A stretch of DNA of 64,000 bases from the NCBI RefSeq assembly GCF_006494365.1, contig NZ_VHIP01000002.1:248001-312000 (forward strand). The letters are read 5' to 3'. Of the stretch, positions 26,613 to 35,746 are shown piece after piece. The notes below the pieces were generated by a model. That model worked only from the letters and a program-made list of their open reading frames with translations. It ran no database searches and had not been told where the DNA came from. The DNA comes from Aestuariibacter sp. GS-14. GTDB taxonomy: Bacteria > Pseudomonadota > Gammaproteobacteria > Enterobacterales > Alteromonadaceae. Position numbers and translations under genes: made by a program. How positions within the stretch are numbered: position 1 is the stretch's first letter; each line of letters begins with the position of its first letter.

Positions 26613-28513
26613 TGTACGCCGGATTTTCCCAATGCAGTGCAGCGCTGGCCGACATCGAAGCCATTGATCATTACTTTGCGCAAACCTTGTGTGATTTGTT
26701 GAAAAACGACGCTGCCTGGCCAACAACCGAGCTGACATCGGCTTTTCATTTGTTGCTTGCATTAAGCGTGAGTCAACGTCAGGGAAACGCTTGTTTATTA
26801 CTGGACGATATTGCTGATCAAACATTGTTTGATATACCCGACAAAACCGGTTCAGGCTGGCACTTTGCGTGTTTACCTGCATTACTTGAGATAGCCCAAT
26901 CGTTGGCTCAGTCACCTGTGTTACACGGTAAACTGCATCTGCTCGAACACCGTTTATACAGCGCGCGCTACTGGCAATTTGAGCAGGACATAAAAGCGGG
27001 GATTGAAGCCAGGCTGTTACCCGTGCCATTGGATGACACGCAGTATCAGCGGGTTGCTGCGTTGTGGCCTGCGTTATTCAACACACAGTCTGTTGATGAG
27101 CAGGACTGGCAACAAGTCGCCACTGCGCTCAGCGTGAATCAGCGATTTGCGATTATTTCCGGTGGGCCAGGCACAGGAAAAACCTACACCATTGCACGGT
27201 TGCTCATGGCCATGCAAGCGGCTTGGGATGGTAAGTTGTCTATTATGCTTACAGCGCCAACGGGCAAAGCGGCACAGCGCTTGTCTGAATCGATTGATTT
27301 AGCACTGAGTACCTTTATGGGTAATGAGCCGTTGGCACGATTAGGCGATAAAATTCGCCAGCAAGCGATGACCTTACACCGTTTACTGGGCATGCCGCGT
27401 TGGGGGATTCACTGCCGGGCAAACGCCGACCGACCATTGAATGCAGATGTGGTGGTAGTGGATGAAAGCTCCATGATTGATTTGGCACTGATGGCACGGT
27501 TGTTCCGGGCCCTGGGACCAGATACCCGCATTATTTTAGTGGGCGATCCGAATCAGCTACCGTCTGTTGAAGCGGGTAATGTGCTGGGTGATATCCTTGC
27601 GGCCATGAACAAAAGTGCCTGCGACTCTGTGTCAGTAAGTGCGGCGGCGCAATTTGCCAGATTGTGTCCTCACTTGCCTGCATTGGCTAACACCGACAAG
27701 CAGGATGAGCCAGACTGTCATTTTACCCTGATAAACGCACAGCGATTTGGCGGGGATTTGGCCGATGCCGCCAGTGCAATCTCCGCCGGTGATACGCACA
27801 CTTTAGTGCGTAGTCTGGAAAGCGTGAAATCAAAAGCTGTGGCCGACATTGAAGGGGTGGCTATGTGCGAACCTCAGGCACTGGAAAAGCAGTTTGCCCA
27901 AACGGCGAAAGCGTGCTTTGACCCGGTTAATCAGGCCGGCAGTTTGAGTGATGCAATAAAAGCCCTGCTAAATGTGCGATGGTTAACGCCATTCCGACAA
28001 GGCGAGTTTGGCGCGATTGCACTCAATGAGCGCATCGAAACCCTGATGTCTCCTACGGGCACGGCCGGGCAGTTTTACCGCGGAAAGCCCATTATGGTGG
28101 TAGAAAATCACTATAGTATGCGGTTATTTAATGGCGATGTTGGCATTGTATGGCCTGCTGCAAATGGCCAACTGAAAGCCTGGTTTACAGCCGACAACGG
28201 CGCGTTTCGCGCAGTGCCACTTACCCGGTTGCCCCGATTTGAAACTGTGTACGCCATGACCATTCACAAGTCCCAGGGATCGGAATTTGCCCAGCTATTA
28301 CTTTGTTTACCTGAACCACCCTCAAAACAGGCGGCGGCTATTTGTACCCGTGAATTGGTGTATACCGGCCTCACCAGGGCCAAGCGAGGCTGTGTTCTTG
28401 TAACTACAACCGAAACGTTGCGCACTGCGGTTGCCTTGCAACAACGTCGCAAAACCGGGATGAAACAAGCGCTAGCGCCCTTGTTTCAAGGTGCGTCATC
28501 GGGTAATTCTTGA
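26612..28513 (+). CDS. recD: Exodeoxyribonuclease V alpha subunit RecD
   Basis: The start is ATG 26612, overlapping the recB stop, with AGGGAG nine bases upstream; longer frames into recB are not supported. The 633-residue product has the RecD N-terminal domain, then the superfamily 1B helicase core: Walker A ISGGPGTGKTYTIARLL, VVVDESSMIDL, LVGDPNQLPSV and the C-terminal TIHKSQGSEF with VYTGLTRAKRGCVLV. RecD is the 5'-3' motor of RecBCD and activates its nuclease. It ends the operon; the next gene is convergent 14 bp away. Confidence 0.95.
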   Translation: MYAGFSQCSAALADIEAIDHYFAQTLCDLLKNDAAWPTTELTSAFHLLLALSVSQRQGNACLLLDDIADQTLFDIPDKTGSGWHFACLPALLEIAQSLAQSPVLHGKLHLLEHRLYSARYWQFEQDIKAGIEARLLPVPLDDTQYQRVAALWPALFNTQSVDEQDWQQVATALSVNQRFAIISGGPGTGKTYTIARLLMAMQAAWDGKLSIMLTAPTGKAAQRLSESIDLALSTFMGNEPLARLGDKIRQQAMTLHRLLGMPRWGIHCRANADRPLNADVVVVDESSMIDLALMARLFRALGPDTRIILVGDPNQLPSVEAGNVLGDILAAMNKSACDSVSVSAAAQFARLCPHLPALANTDKQDEPDCHFTLINAQRFGGDLADAASAISAGDTHTLVRSLESVKSKAVADIEGVAMCEPQALEKQFAQTAKACFDPVNQAGSLSDAIKALLNVRWLTPFRQGEFGAIALNERIETLMSPTGTAGQFYRGKPIMVVENHYSMRLFNGDVGIVWPAANGQLKAWFTADNGAFRAVPLTRLPRFETVYAMTIHKSQGSEFAQLLLCLPEPPSKQAAAICTRELVYTGLTRAKRGCVLVTTTETLRTAVALQQRRKTGMKQALAPLFQGASSGNS

Positions 28514-28527
28514 TAGTGTAATGCCAG

Positions 28528-29556
28528 TTAGTCGGTTTCGATGAAGTAAAGTAAACAGTCGCTTTTGGCGATGTCAATGCGTGTGGTGACCATAAAAAAC
28601 TTGAGCGGTTTTGTAACGGTGAGCTGGTTATTGTCAGCACTGAAATAATGTTCTACCAGTTCGCCACGCTGATGACCTCCCAGACGGAAATGTTCGAGTT
28701 TTGCATGGTCAACCCAGCCCAGAATGTCACCCGGTTGTGTGGTACCAAAATTGCGTTGTTCGATATCCTGGCGAATGGTGATACTGGCACCGAATACCGG
28801 CCTCTCGGCAAAGGCCAGCGACGCTTCTTTATGTATTTCCAAACGTCGGGGTTGCCCCAACACTTCAATGTGCTGGCGCTGGGTAAACACATTTTCTTCA
28901 CTCAGATACGATTTTAAACCCTCATAAGCATTGATATGCGCAATGTCATCCTGTGCACCTCCGGCTTCAATAGTGACAACCGGGCAGCAAAAAGGCACTT
29001 CCATAACAGCACCCAGCTCAATGTCGGTGTGAATAAACCAGCGGGTGAAGTGAGACGCAAGCGCCTGATGTTTTGCGGTAAGCCTGCGGCTGACACTGAA
29101 GGCTGGACCACTGCCTGAAGTGTTGTGCAGATCTATGATGGCTTCGGGCGCGAGATCGACCAGATAATCGATAACCTGCTTGGCAAGATGTCCGTCTTCA
29201 CCACTGTAGGGTGGCTTGAAACAGCGATTGATGTCTTTGTGTTGCGGCAGTGCCCGGTATCGGTATCCTGGAGCTTCCAGTGCAGCAGGCACTGATACGA
29301 CGAAAAAAGTGGTATCCGCAAATGGTTGAAACTTCTCTTGAAGCAATTTGTACAATGCCAGGAAGCCCGATGGTTCATTGCCATGTAACAGGGTGATCAC
29401 GGCGCGGCGCTGTCGCGTTTTTCCTTTTATTCTGATAATTGCAGGGCCTTGCAGCGCCTGTAAAAACTGGAAGCTTGTAGCGGGTAAGCTTATCTCATCA
29501 GCGTTAAGTAGCTGAAATCCTGGTAGCGTGGGGGTGACAATATGCGCAAATCCCAT
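28528..29556 (-). CDS. AstE/AspA-family zinc deacylase, partner of the GCS2 amidoligase
   Basis: The start is ATG 29556 (MGFAHIVTPTLPGFQ), 2 bp after the stop of the upstream GCS2 gene and with GGGAG in the ribosome position. An open frame continues further but overlaps that gene. The 342-residue product is a succinylglutamate desuccinylase/aspartoacylase fold of the M14 clan, with the zinc motif LLHGNEPSGFLALYKLL (HxxE) and EAIIDLHNTSGSGPAF, then TIEAGGAQD. Such enzymes cleave N-acyl amino acids or gamma-linked peptides. The tight coupling to an amide-forming ligase suggests both act on one small-molecule amide. The substrate is unknown. Confidence 0.82.
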   Translation of the reverse strand: MGFAHIVTPTLPGFQLLNADEISLPATSFQFLQALQGPAIIRIKGKTRQRRAVITLLHGNEPSGFLALYKLLQEKFQPFADTTFFVVSVPAALEAPGYRYRALPQHKDINRCFKPPYSGEDGHLAKQVIDYLVDLAPEAIIDLHNTSGSGPAFSVSRRLTAKHQALASHFTRWFIHTDIELGAVMEVPFCCPVVTIEAGGAQDDIAHINAYEGLKSYLSEENVFTQRQHIEVLGQPRRLEIHKEASLAFAERPVFGASITIRQDIEQRNFGTTQPGDILGWVDHAKLEHFRLGGHQRGELVEHYFSADNNQLTVTKPLKFFMVTTRIDIAKSDCLLYFIETD

Positions 29557-29558
29557 GA

Positions 29559-31019
29559 TTACTCCCAACAGGCAACAGGTTGCCCATCCTGGCTTAGTTG
29601 ATAGTAGCGCCGACACAGTTCAGGCAACACATGATGCGGTGCAACACTGGCAGTCAATCGATTGAATGTATCCAATTGCCAACTGGCACCTGTTTGTCTT
29701 GCGGCCAGGCGATGCTCAATAATGTTCATGTAGCGATCCCGTTCGTCCCGGCTCACCCCTGCCAGTGCCAGTCCGTCATCAGCAACGGGCAATAAATCGG
29801 CAATAACATCGGTAACCCGGTGTTCTGACAAGGCGGTTTGGTGTTTGCCAGGCCAGATAACCCTGGCATTGAGTCCATATTGCGCACAACGGTAAAAGTT
29901 GTACTCGGCATACCGAAATGGCAAACGTTGCAGGTAACTCTCGCAATCGTAAGACAGCGATTCAACCAAACCCACTTGCAGGGCAGCGTTAGCAAGCATA
30001 TCGTCAATCGTCGGACCCGCTGGCAGGCTGCGATATTCAATTCTTACATGACCATTTTCACCGGGCTGCAGTATGGCCCGGTTCCAGCTCCAAACTGTTC
30101 CATGATGCAATAGCAATTCGCCAAATCGGTTATCGGTATTATTCATTCGTTCTGCGGTGACGTGCAGAATGGGTGGATAGAGTGCAACACTTTCGGTTAA
30201 GCATTCTGCGATACCCTGGCGTAACCAGCCGTTGCCAAAATTAACCCTGGAAGGCGGTCGCCAGCGGCCACTAAAGTGGTCGCGGTAATCAATGGATTGT
30301 TTAAACAGCGCAATGCGGGTTTCCTGCCAGAGTCGCTTGCCCATAAAAAACGGCGAATTACCTGCCAGTGCCAGCACCAGTGGCGAGGTTAATTGCGCAG
30401 CATTGTAACACTGCGTGAAGCGACTCACTGGCACCCGATGATGGAATTGAAATGAGGTATTTGCCCCTTCCAGGGTCACTTCTTCACAACGGGTTTTTAT
30501 TGTGTCCAGGCCATGTATATCGATGTTGAACGGGCCATTGTTTAGTGCTTTCAGTGCATTAGACAGTGCTTTATATCTGGGCCGGTTTGTCAGGAAATCC
30601 TGGGTAAGGTGTTGCGCCGATAACGTGGGTAAGATGCCAATAGCAAGCGCATGACCATCGTATAAACTGGCGGCTTGATCAATGGCTCTGGTTGCATGCC
30701 TTAACTGCGCGGCCAGTTGAGAGAAGGGGACTTCGCTGGCAACAACCGGCTCGAGATTATATTCAATATTGTATTGGTTCAGCTCATCCTGAAGTCCATT
30801 TACCCGGGCTTTACTCAACACTGATTCGTTCAGTGCCGCAGGCATGAAGTGCCGGTCGATGAGATACATTTCGAGCTCGGCACCGAAGCTGACCACCGAT
30901 TGGTCATAGCAAGGACGAAGCAGTTCCTGGTCAACCGACGATAACTGACTGTGTAAGCGCTCATGAAAGAGCGTATTCTGTGCTTCGGTGACATGGTGTT
31001 GTTGAAACTGTAAGCCCAT
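29559..31019 (-). CDS. GCS2-type glutamate-cysteine ligase family (amidoligase)
   Basis: The 486-residue protein has the GCS2 fold. SFGAELEMYLID (metal- and substrate-binding acids) lies near residue 45, followed by TLEGANTSFQFHHRVP, LALAGNSPFFMGKRLWQETRIALF and HVRIEYRSLPAGPT. GCS2 members include gamma-glutamylcysteine synthetases and carboxylate-amine ligases of unknown substrate (YbdK), which use ATP to make an amide through an acyl phosphate. It is longer than YbdK (about 370). It is the first gene of a two-gene operon with a deacylase and lies 65 bp downstream of a perfect FNR-type box, so low-oxygen control is likely. A glutathione role is possible, but the deacylase partner points to another amide. 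Confidence 0.82.
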   Translation of the reverse strand: MGLQFQQHHVTEAQNTLFHERLHSQLSSVDQELLRPCYDQSVVSFGAELEMYLIDRHFMPAALNESVLSKARVNGLQDELNQYNIEYNLEPVVASEVPFSQLAAQLRHATRAIDQAASLYDGHALAIGILPTLSAQHLTQDFLTNRPRYKALSNALKALNNGPFNIDIHGLDTIKTRCEEVTLEGANTSFQFHHRVPVSRFTQCYNAAQLTSPLVLALAGNSPFFMGKRLWQETRIALFKQSIDYRDHFSGRWRPPSRVNFGNGWLRQGIAECLTESVALYPPILHVTAERMNNTDNRFGELLLHHGTVWSWNRAILQPGENGHVRIEYRSLPAGPTIDDMLANAALQVGLVESLSYDCESYLQRLPFRYAEYNFYRCAQYGLNARVIWPGKHQTALSEHRVTDVIADLLPVADDGLALAGVSRDERDRYMNIIEHRLAARQTGASWQLDTFNRLTASVAPHHVLPELCRRYYQLSQDGQPVACWE

Positions 31020-31320
31020 TTTCGCATCGAATGTAACGATTTTGTAATGTTTGCCAGATTACTCAGTGAACGCGCGGAACGTCTTGATACAGATCAAGCG
31101 TGTTTTTAGTTAGCGATTAATCAAAAGGGCTGCTGACAACGGCGCGATCTGGATCAAGATTTTCGAATCGCTATACAGTTTCATCGGCTTAGTTGGTCGA
31201 TTTGTCACTTGAGCATGGTGTTACCCGGTAAAGTTGGGTAAGTTGGAACAAAAATCAGCCTGCAATTTGCAGTGCGTCATAACAATCACACATTCATGGG
31301 AAACGGTTCGGGAGAATATT
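31020..31320. promoter_or_regulatory. Divergent control region with two FNR-like boxes
   Basis: There is no gene in these 301 bp. TTGATACAGATCAA (31084-31097) is a perfect match to the FNR/Anr consensus TTGAT-N4-ATCAA. A second, weaker match, GCGATCTGGATCAA, lies at 31144-31157. If the first acts at -41.5 on the minus strand, the start would be near 31049 and TAATCT (31056-31061) falls where a -10 is expected, giving a short leader for the GCS2 gene. The second box is about 170 bp before the metalloprotease start and could serve it. Confidence 0.65.
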
Positions 31321-33705
31321 GTGCGCACGCTCTTCTTTGTATTTTGCGCTCTTTTAATGAGCAACGTAGCGTTAGCTGCAACCAGCATTACATCATTTAC
31401 CCAATCCATGCAAAAGCAGGATGGGTTTATACCCCTTTATTACAATCCTGCAGATGACAAAGTGTATCTGCAAATCAGCGCGCTGAATGAGCCATTGTTG
31501 TTTCAGTCGAGTTTGCCCCACGGCGTAGGATCAAACGACATCGGCCTGGATCGCGGCCAGTTAGGCGCAACACGACTGGTTCAGTTTGAGCGTTACGGCA
31601 ACAAACTATTGCTTAAACAACTGAATACCGACTACCGGGCCAGCGCTGATAATCCAGCCGAGAAAGCCAGCATCGATGAAGCGTTTGCCGATTCGGTTAT
31701 CGCGGGCTTTGTGATTCAGGCTGAAACCGACGGCGCCGTGCTAATTGACTACACCGAACAATTGTTCAGCGATATTCACGGCATTGCCGAGCGATTAAAA
31801 AAAGCCAATCAGGGGACCTTTAAAAGCGATGCAAAACGCAGTGGTGTGTATTTACCACGCACCAAGGTATTTGCTCAAAATACCGAACTTGAAGCGCTGG
31901 TAACCTTTGGCGGGCAGGGCACAGGTGCTTATTTGCAGCAAGTAACGCCAGATGCTGATTCGGTTACCGTGCATTTACATCATTCATTTGTTGCGTTACC
32001 AGATGAAGGTTACAAACCTCGTGCCTTCCATCCGTTTTCAGGCTATTGGAAACACGCTTACCAGGACTATTCTGCACCCATTACTGAGCCGATGGAGCAG
32101 GCGTTTATTCGTCGTCACCGTCTGGCAAAGAAAGATCCGACTGCCGCCGTAAGCGAACCGGTTGAACCGATTGTTTATTATCTTGATCCTGGCATTCCTG
32201 AGCCAGTGATGAGTGCATTGCGCGAAGGCGCAAGCTGGTGGAATCAGGCATTTGAAGCCATCGGATATAAAGATGCGTTTCAGGTAAAAGTGTTACCCGA
32301 GGACGCTGATCCAATGGATGTTCGTTATAACGTGATCAACTGGGTGCATCGTGCGACTCGGGGGTGGTCTTATGGCTCGTCAGTGGTTGATCCGCGTACC
32401 GGTGAAATTATCAAAGGGCACGTCACATTGGGTTCGCTACGTGTTCGTCAGGACTTTTTGATCGCGCTGGGGTTAACCAGTCCCTTTACTGAAACGGGGG
32501 GCGATATTTCTGCACAACGCGACATGGCGCTGGCGCGCATTCGTCAGCTTTCGGCACACGAAGTGGGTCATACCTTAGGCATCGCACATAACTTTGCCGC
32601 CAGTGAGAACGGCCGTGAATCAGTGATGGACTATCCACATCCTACGATCACCCTGAATGGCGATGTTATTTCGCTGGATGATGCCTATGATGTGGGCATG
32701 GGGGCCTGGGATGATTACGTGATTGCCTACGGATACCAGGATTTTGCCGAAGAAACTGATGAAGCGTCTGCATTACAGGCGCTGGTGAGTCAGGCTCGTA
32801 CAGCAGGGCTTAAATATAAATCTGACGAGGACGTGCGCGCATCACATCATGGCTCAACCGATGGTCATCTGTGGGACAACGGTGCAGATCCGATTGCAGA
32901 GTTTGATCATCTGCTTAAGGTTCGTGGCATTGCGCTCAATAAAATGGGGCTCAACACCCTGCCGGCAGGCGCAAGTTTGTCGTCGCTGGAAAATGCATTG
33001 GTGCCGGTTTACCTGCTTCACCGATATCAGCTTGAGGCAGTTGCAAAACAAGTAGGTGGCATTGAGTATGATTACGAAAATAAGGGGGACAATGCCAGTC
33101 CGAAAGGCATAAAATTTGTGTCGGCGAGTACGCAGAATAATGCCATGATTCGGTTGGTAGACGCTTCTGCACCAGAGATGCTGACGCTGCCGAAATCCAT
33201 TATTAAATTACTGCCACCGCCTACCTTTGCCGAAGCGCAAACCCGCGAACAATTTACCGGCAGAATGGGGCGGGTGTTTGATCCGGTTAGTGCAGCCGAA
33301 AGCGCGGCAGCGTTCAGTTTGTCTTTGCTACTACACCCTGAGCGCCTGAATCGGCTGGCATATCAACACAGTTTGCAAGCAAGTATTCCGGCCGTGGACG
33401 ACGTGGTGAGAAAAATTCTGTCGGTACATTTTTATCGCAAAAAGGATGTAAAAGACAACCTCACCAAACGCCTGCAAATGGTAGCGGTTCAGTCTATTGT
33501 GCAAGCGTTACTGGCTGAGGATACGGCACCGGAAGTTAAGCTTGCGGTCACTGCAGAATTAATGACGCTAACTGAATGGCTCGAAGATGAAGATGATGTG
33601 GCGCATTACCGCGCGCTGGAGCATTACTTAAATCGATTCTGGGATACCGGAGAGTGGTCGATGGCCTTTAAACCGCTTCCATTGCCACCGGGGTCGCCAA
33701 TTTAA
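31321..33705 (+). CDS. Secreted zinc-dependent metalloprotease (DUF5117/DUF4953 family)
   Basis: The start is GTG 31321 with GGGAG seven bases upstream. It gives a clean signal peptide (RTLFFVFCALLMSNVALAA) that the longer frame would bury. The product has 794 residues. An N-terminal DUF5117-type domain (GFIPLYYNPADDKVYLQI, LGATRLVQFERYGNKLLL) precedes a catalytic domain with SAHEVGHTLGIAHNFAAS, the extended zinc motif HExxHxxGxxH, and a helical C-terminal part. It is likely periplasmic or outer-membrane associated. The substrate is unknown. It is monocistronic, ending at a strong bidirectional terminator. Confidence 0.88.
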   Translation: MRTLFFVFCALLMSNVALAATSITSFTQSMQKQDGFIPLYYNPADDKVYLQISALNEPLLFQSSLPHGVGSNDIGLDRGQLGATRLVQFERYGNKLLLKQLNTDYRASADNPAEKASIDEAFADSVIAGFVIQAETDGAVLIDYTEQLFSDIHGIAERLKKANQGTFKSDAKRSGVYLPRTKVFAQNTELEALVTFGGQGTGAYLQQVTPDADSVTVHLHHSFVALPDEGYKPRAFHPFSGYWKHAYQDYSAPITEPMEQAFIRRHRLAKKDPTAAVSEPVEPIVYYLDPGIPEPVMSALREGASWWNQAFEAIGYKDAFQVKVLPEDADPMDVRYNVINWVHRATRGWSYGSSVVDPRTGEIIKGHVTLGSLRVRQDFLIALGLTSPFTETGGDISAQRDMALARIRQLSAHEVGHTLGIAHNFAASENGRESVMDYPHPTITLNGDVISLDDAYDVGMGAWDDYVIAYGYQDFAEETDEASALQALVSQARTAGLKYKSDEDVRASHHGSTDGHLWDNGADPIAEFDHLLKVRGIALNKMGLNTLPAGASLSSLENALVPVYLLHRYQLEAVAKQVGGIEYDYENKGDNASPKGIKFVSASTQNNAMIRLVDASAPEMLTLPKSIIKLLPPPTFAEAQTREQFTGRMGRVFDPVSAAESAAAFSLSLLLHPERLNRLAYQHSLQASIPAVDDVVRKILSVHFYRKKDVKDNLTKRLQMVAVQSIVQALLAEDTAPEVKLAVTAELMTLTEWLEDEDDVAHYRALEHYLNRFWDTGEWSMAFKPLPLPPGSPI

Positions 33706-33713
33706 ATACGTAC

Positions 33714-33746
33714 AAAAAACGCCGCTATAAATGAGCGGCGTTTTTT
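33714..33746. terminator. Bidirectional intrinsic terminator
   Basis: AAAAAACGCCGCT (33714-33726) pairs with AGCGGCGTTTTTT (33734-33746) around a 7-base loop. The flanking A and T runs let it stop the metalloprotease transcript and the convergent deacylase transcript. Confidence 0.9.
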
Positions 33747-33757
33747 GTTCTGCGAAT

Positions 33758-34888
33758 TTACGCCTTTTCAGTTAGCGTAAAATAGTTGGTGAAGCACTTA
33801 TAAAGTTGCGTACCGCTTAACACGGATGCCGACGGGAAGTGCAGCATTGGAATGAGGTCACAAGGGGCTGTGATATCAAAACTGCCTTTTTCGTTATCCA
33901 GTTCGTCAATATTGAGTACTTTTGCCAGAATATCGCCTTGCTTCACGTGCTGCCCGGGCCTGGCACAATACTGCACCATGCCTCCCCACTGGGTATACAG
34001 AATTTTATAGTCGCTTAAGTTTACCCCTACGCGGTTCATATTGGCGGGCTGCAATTGGCTTTCCGGTAATACCCCTTTGGCAGTTAAATAACTCAGAATA
34101 CTGGTGGCATCGATTTCACCTTCGTCGAAGTCAATCACTTCCTGGCTGCCCATTTCCAGTGTGAAGGCCTCCACGCCAAAATCTACCTGGCGTTTATCGC
34201 GTTCGTTTAGCAACGTGGTTAATGTCCACCACGGGCAGAATGTGGCTTCGTCCAACGCGCCTGCAAATACATTGGGAATAAAAATACAGTGCGGAAAATT
34301 AAACAGTGTTGCACTGGCTTTGGCGTAGTCAGGAATATAAATATGACGGGTAGACACCGGACCATTATGTAAATCCAGCACGTAATCGGCATCTACGGCC
34401 ATTTGCTGTAAGCGCAGATTGAGTTGCTGAGCCAGCCCCAGCCCCCATGGGCTGGCAAGCTTGTTCGTTATGGCTTTACGCCAGTGCTCGCGAAAGCGTT
34501 GCTTAACTGACGCAACAGATTCTTCAGACGTTACGGTGTTGGCAAACGCTGTCACTTCGTTGGCATCGTAGTAGTAACCGCGATTCCAGTTTGTGCCGTT
34601 AACCGGGTCAAATCGACCCAGCGTATATTCTCCCGCCTTGATGTTAGTGCCAACAGGGTTACAATTTGGCACCAGAATGATTTCGCCACTGATTGGCATG
34701 TTTTGCAGCCATTGTATCAAATGGTAAATCACCACATTGCCTTGTACTTCCGCACCGTGTATCGAACTTTGAATATACACTTTCGGACCGGGGCGTATCC
34801 CTTTGATATGATACACCGGCACATTCATGGCCCGGCCAGAGGCATTTTGTGCCACCCGTATGTGCGACTTACTCACTGTATTAATCAT
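33758..34888 (-). CDS. Second AstE/AspA-family (M14-type) deacylase
   Basis: The 376-residue protein is a succinylglutamate desuccinylase/aspartoacylase-type zinc hydrolase: VYIQSSIHGAEVQGNVVIYHL gives the HxxE zinc pair, VPNCNPVGTN and DYVLDLHNGP follow, and TLEMGSQEVIDFDEGE holds the likely catalytic Glu. A C-terminal beta-barrel-like domain (MVQYCARPGQHVKQGDILAKVLNI) resembles a biotinyl/lipoyl-like fold, common in this subfamily. There is no signal peptide. It follows moeB by 3 bp on the same strand. It is only distantly like the 28.5 kb deacylase. The substrate is unknown. Confidence 0.83.
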   Translation of the reverse strand: MINTVSKSHIRVAQNASGRAMNVPVYHIKGIRPGPKVYIQSSIHGAEVQGNVVIYHLIQWLQNMPISGEIILVPNCNPVGTNIKAGEYTLGRFDPVNGTNWNRGYYYDANEVTAFANTVTSEESVASVKQRFREHWRKAITNKLASPWGLGLAQQLNLRLQQMAVDADYVLDLHNGPVSTRHIYIPDYAKASATLFNFPHCIFIPNVFAGALDEATFCPWWTLTTLLNERDKRQVDFGVEAFTLEMGSQEVIDFDEGEIDATSILSYLTAKGVLPESQLQPANMNRVGVNLSDYKILYTQWGGMVQYCARPGQHVKQGDILAKVLNIDELDNEKGSFDITAPCDLIPMLHFPSASVLSGTQLYKCFTNYFTLTEKA

Positions 34889-34891
34889 AGT

Positions 34892-35662
34892 TTATCGGAT
34901 CTCTTTGTGGCTGGCCTGGCATACCGGGCAACCCTGATAAGCGGGAATAGTAAATTGATTCCACTGCATATTAAGGCCATCATAGGTATGTAACAAGCCC
35001 GCACGGGTGGGGGATTTATCAAGTAAGTGCAACAATGCGATATGGGCTTGTTGCAGACCAATCAGGTTAACTACCGGAGAGAAAATACCGGCTTCGGTGC
35101 ACGACAATTCAGTTGGCTGAATGAGCTGGCTTAAGCAGCCGTAACACGCACTATCCTGCACAGGGTCAACCAGCATGATCTGACCTTCAAAACGAATCGC
35201 CGCCCCGGTTACCAATGGAATATTGTGCTTGTAGCAACGGGCATTGATACTATTTCGGCTTGCCAGGTTGTCGGTACAGTCAAGTACAATATCATGTTCG
35301 GGTACGAGCTCATCCAACAACATATCGTCTGCCATTTGCGCAATCGTGTGGATAACGCAATCAGGATTGATTGCATGTAGTCTGTCACGGGCGGCATGGA
35401 CTTTTTGCATCCCCACCTGTTGATTGCTGAATAAACACTGACGAGGCAGGTTGGTCACTTCGACTATGTCGCCATCAACCAGTGTTAGCTGGCCAATGCC
35501 GCTGCTGCAAAGGTGTTGCAATGCAGCGCAGCCCAATCCGCCTGTGCCAAGCACCAATACCCGCGCGTGTTGCCACCGCTCCTGACCTTGCAGGTCGATT
35601 TGCGGTAGCACAATTTGCCGGTTATAGCGCAAAGCCTGGGCATAACGGAGTGGTTTTGGCAT
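34892..35662 (-). CDS. moeB: MoeB/ThiF-type E1-like adenylyltransferase
   Basis: The start is taken at ATG 35662 (MPKPLRYAQALRYNRQI), giving 256 residues; 15 extra N-terminal residues are possible but do not fit the family. The nucleotide loop VLVLGTGGLGCAALQHL, the DCTDNLASRN motif and two CxxC zinc pairs (CYGC, CPVC) are all present. The expected catalytic Cys region reads ELSCTEAGIFSP. MoeB adenylates the MoaD C-terminal Gly-Gly for sulfur loading. The divergent operon encodes MoaD and MoaE, which supports the molybdopterin role over thiamine. It shares an operon with a deacylase. Confidence 0.87.
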   Translation of the reverse strand: MPKPLRYAQALRYNRQIVLPQIDLQGQERWQHARVLVLGTGGLGCAALQHLCSSGIGQLTLVDGDIVEVTNLPRQCLFSNQQVGMQKVHAARDRLHAINPDCVIHTIAQMADDMLLDELVPEHDIVLDCTDNLASRNSINARCYKHNIPLVTGAAIRFEGQIMLVDPVQDSACYGCLSQLIQPTELSCTEAGIFSPVVNLIGLQQAHIALLHLLDKSPTRAGLLHTYDGLNMQWNQFTIPAYQGCPVCQASHKEIR

Positions 35663-35746
35663 AGTTAGCACTTTGATAGCGTTACAATAAAGCGCATAAT
35701 GTACCAAATTTGACAGTCCCGTCGCAGCAGAATTTTAAGGACGTTT

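Noticed and set aside
28528-35662. A complete novel peptide biosynthesis cluster spanning the GCS2, metalloprotease and moeB genes
   Set aside because: The genes fall into three transcription units separated by a strong bidirectional terminator and a divergent promoter region. moeB is better explained by molybdopterin synthesis, so only the GCS2-deacylase pair is kept as a candidate.
35663-35746. Molybdenum cofactor riboswitch before moaB
   Set aside because: The divergent gap is only 84 bp and shows no Moco-type structure, too short for that RNA plus a promoter.
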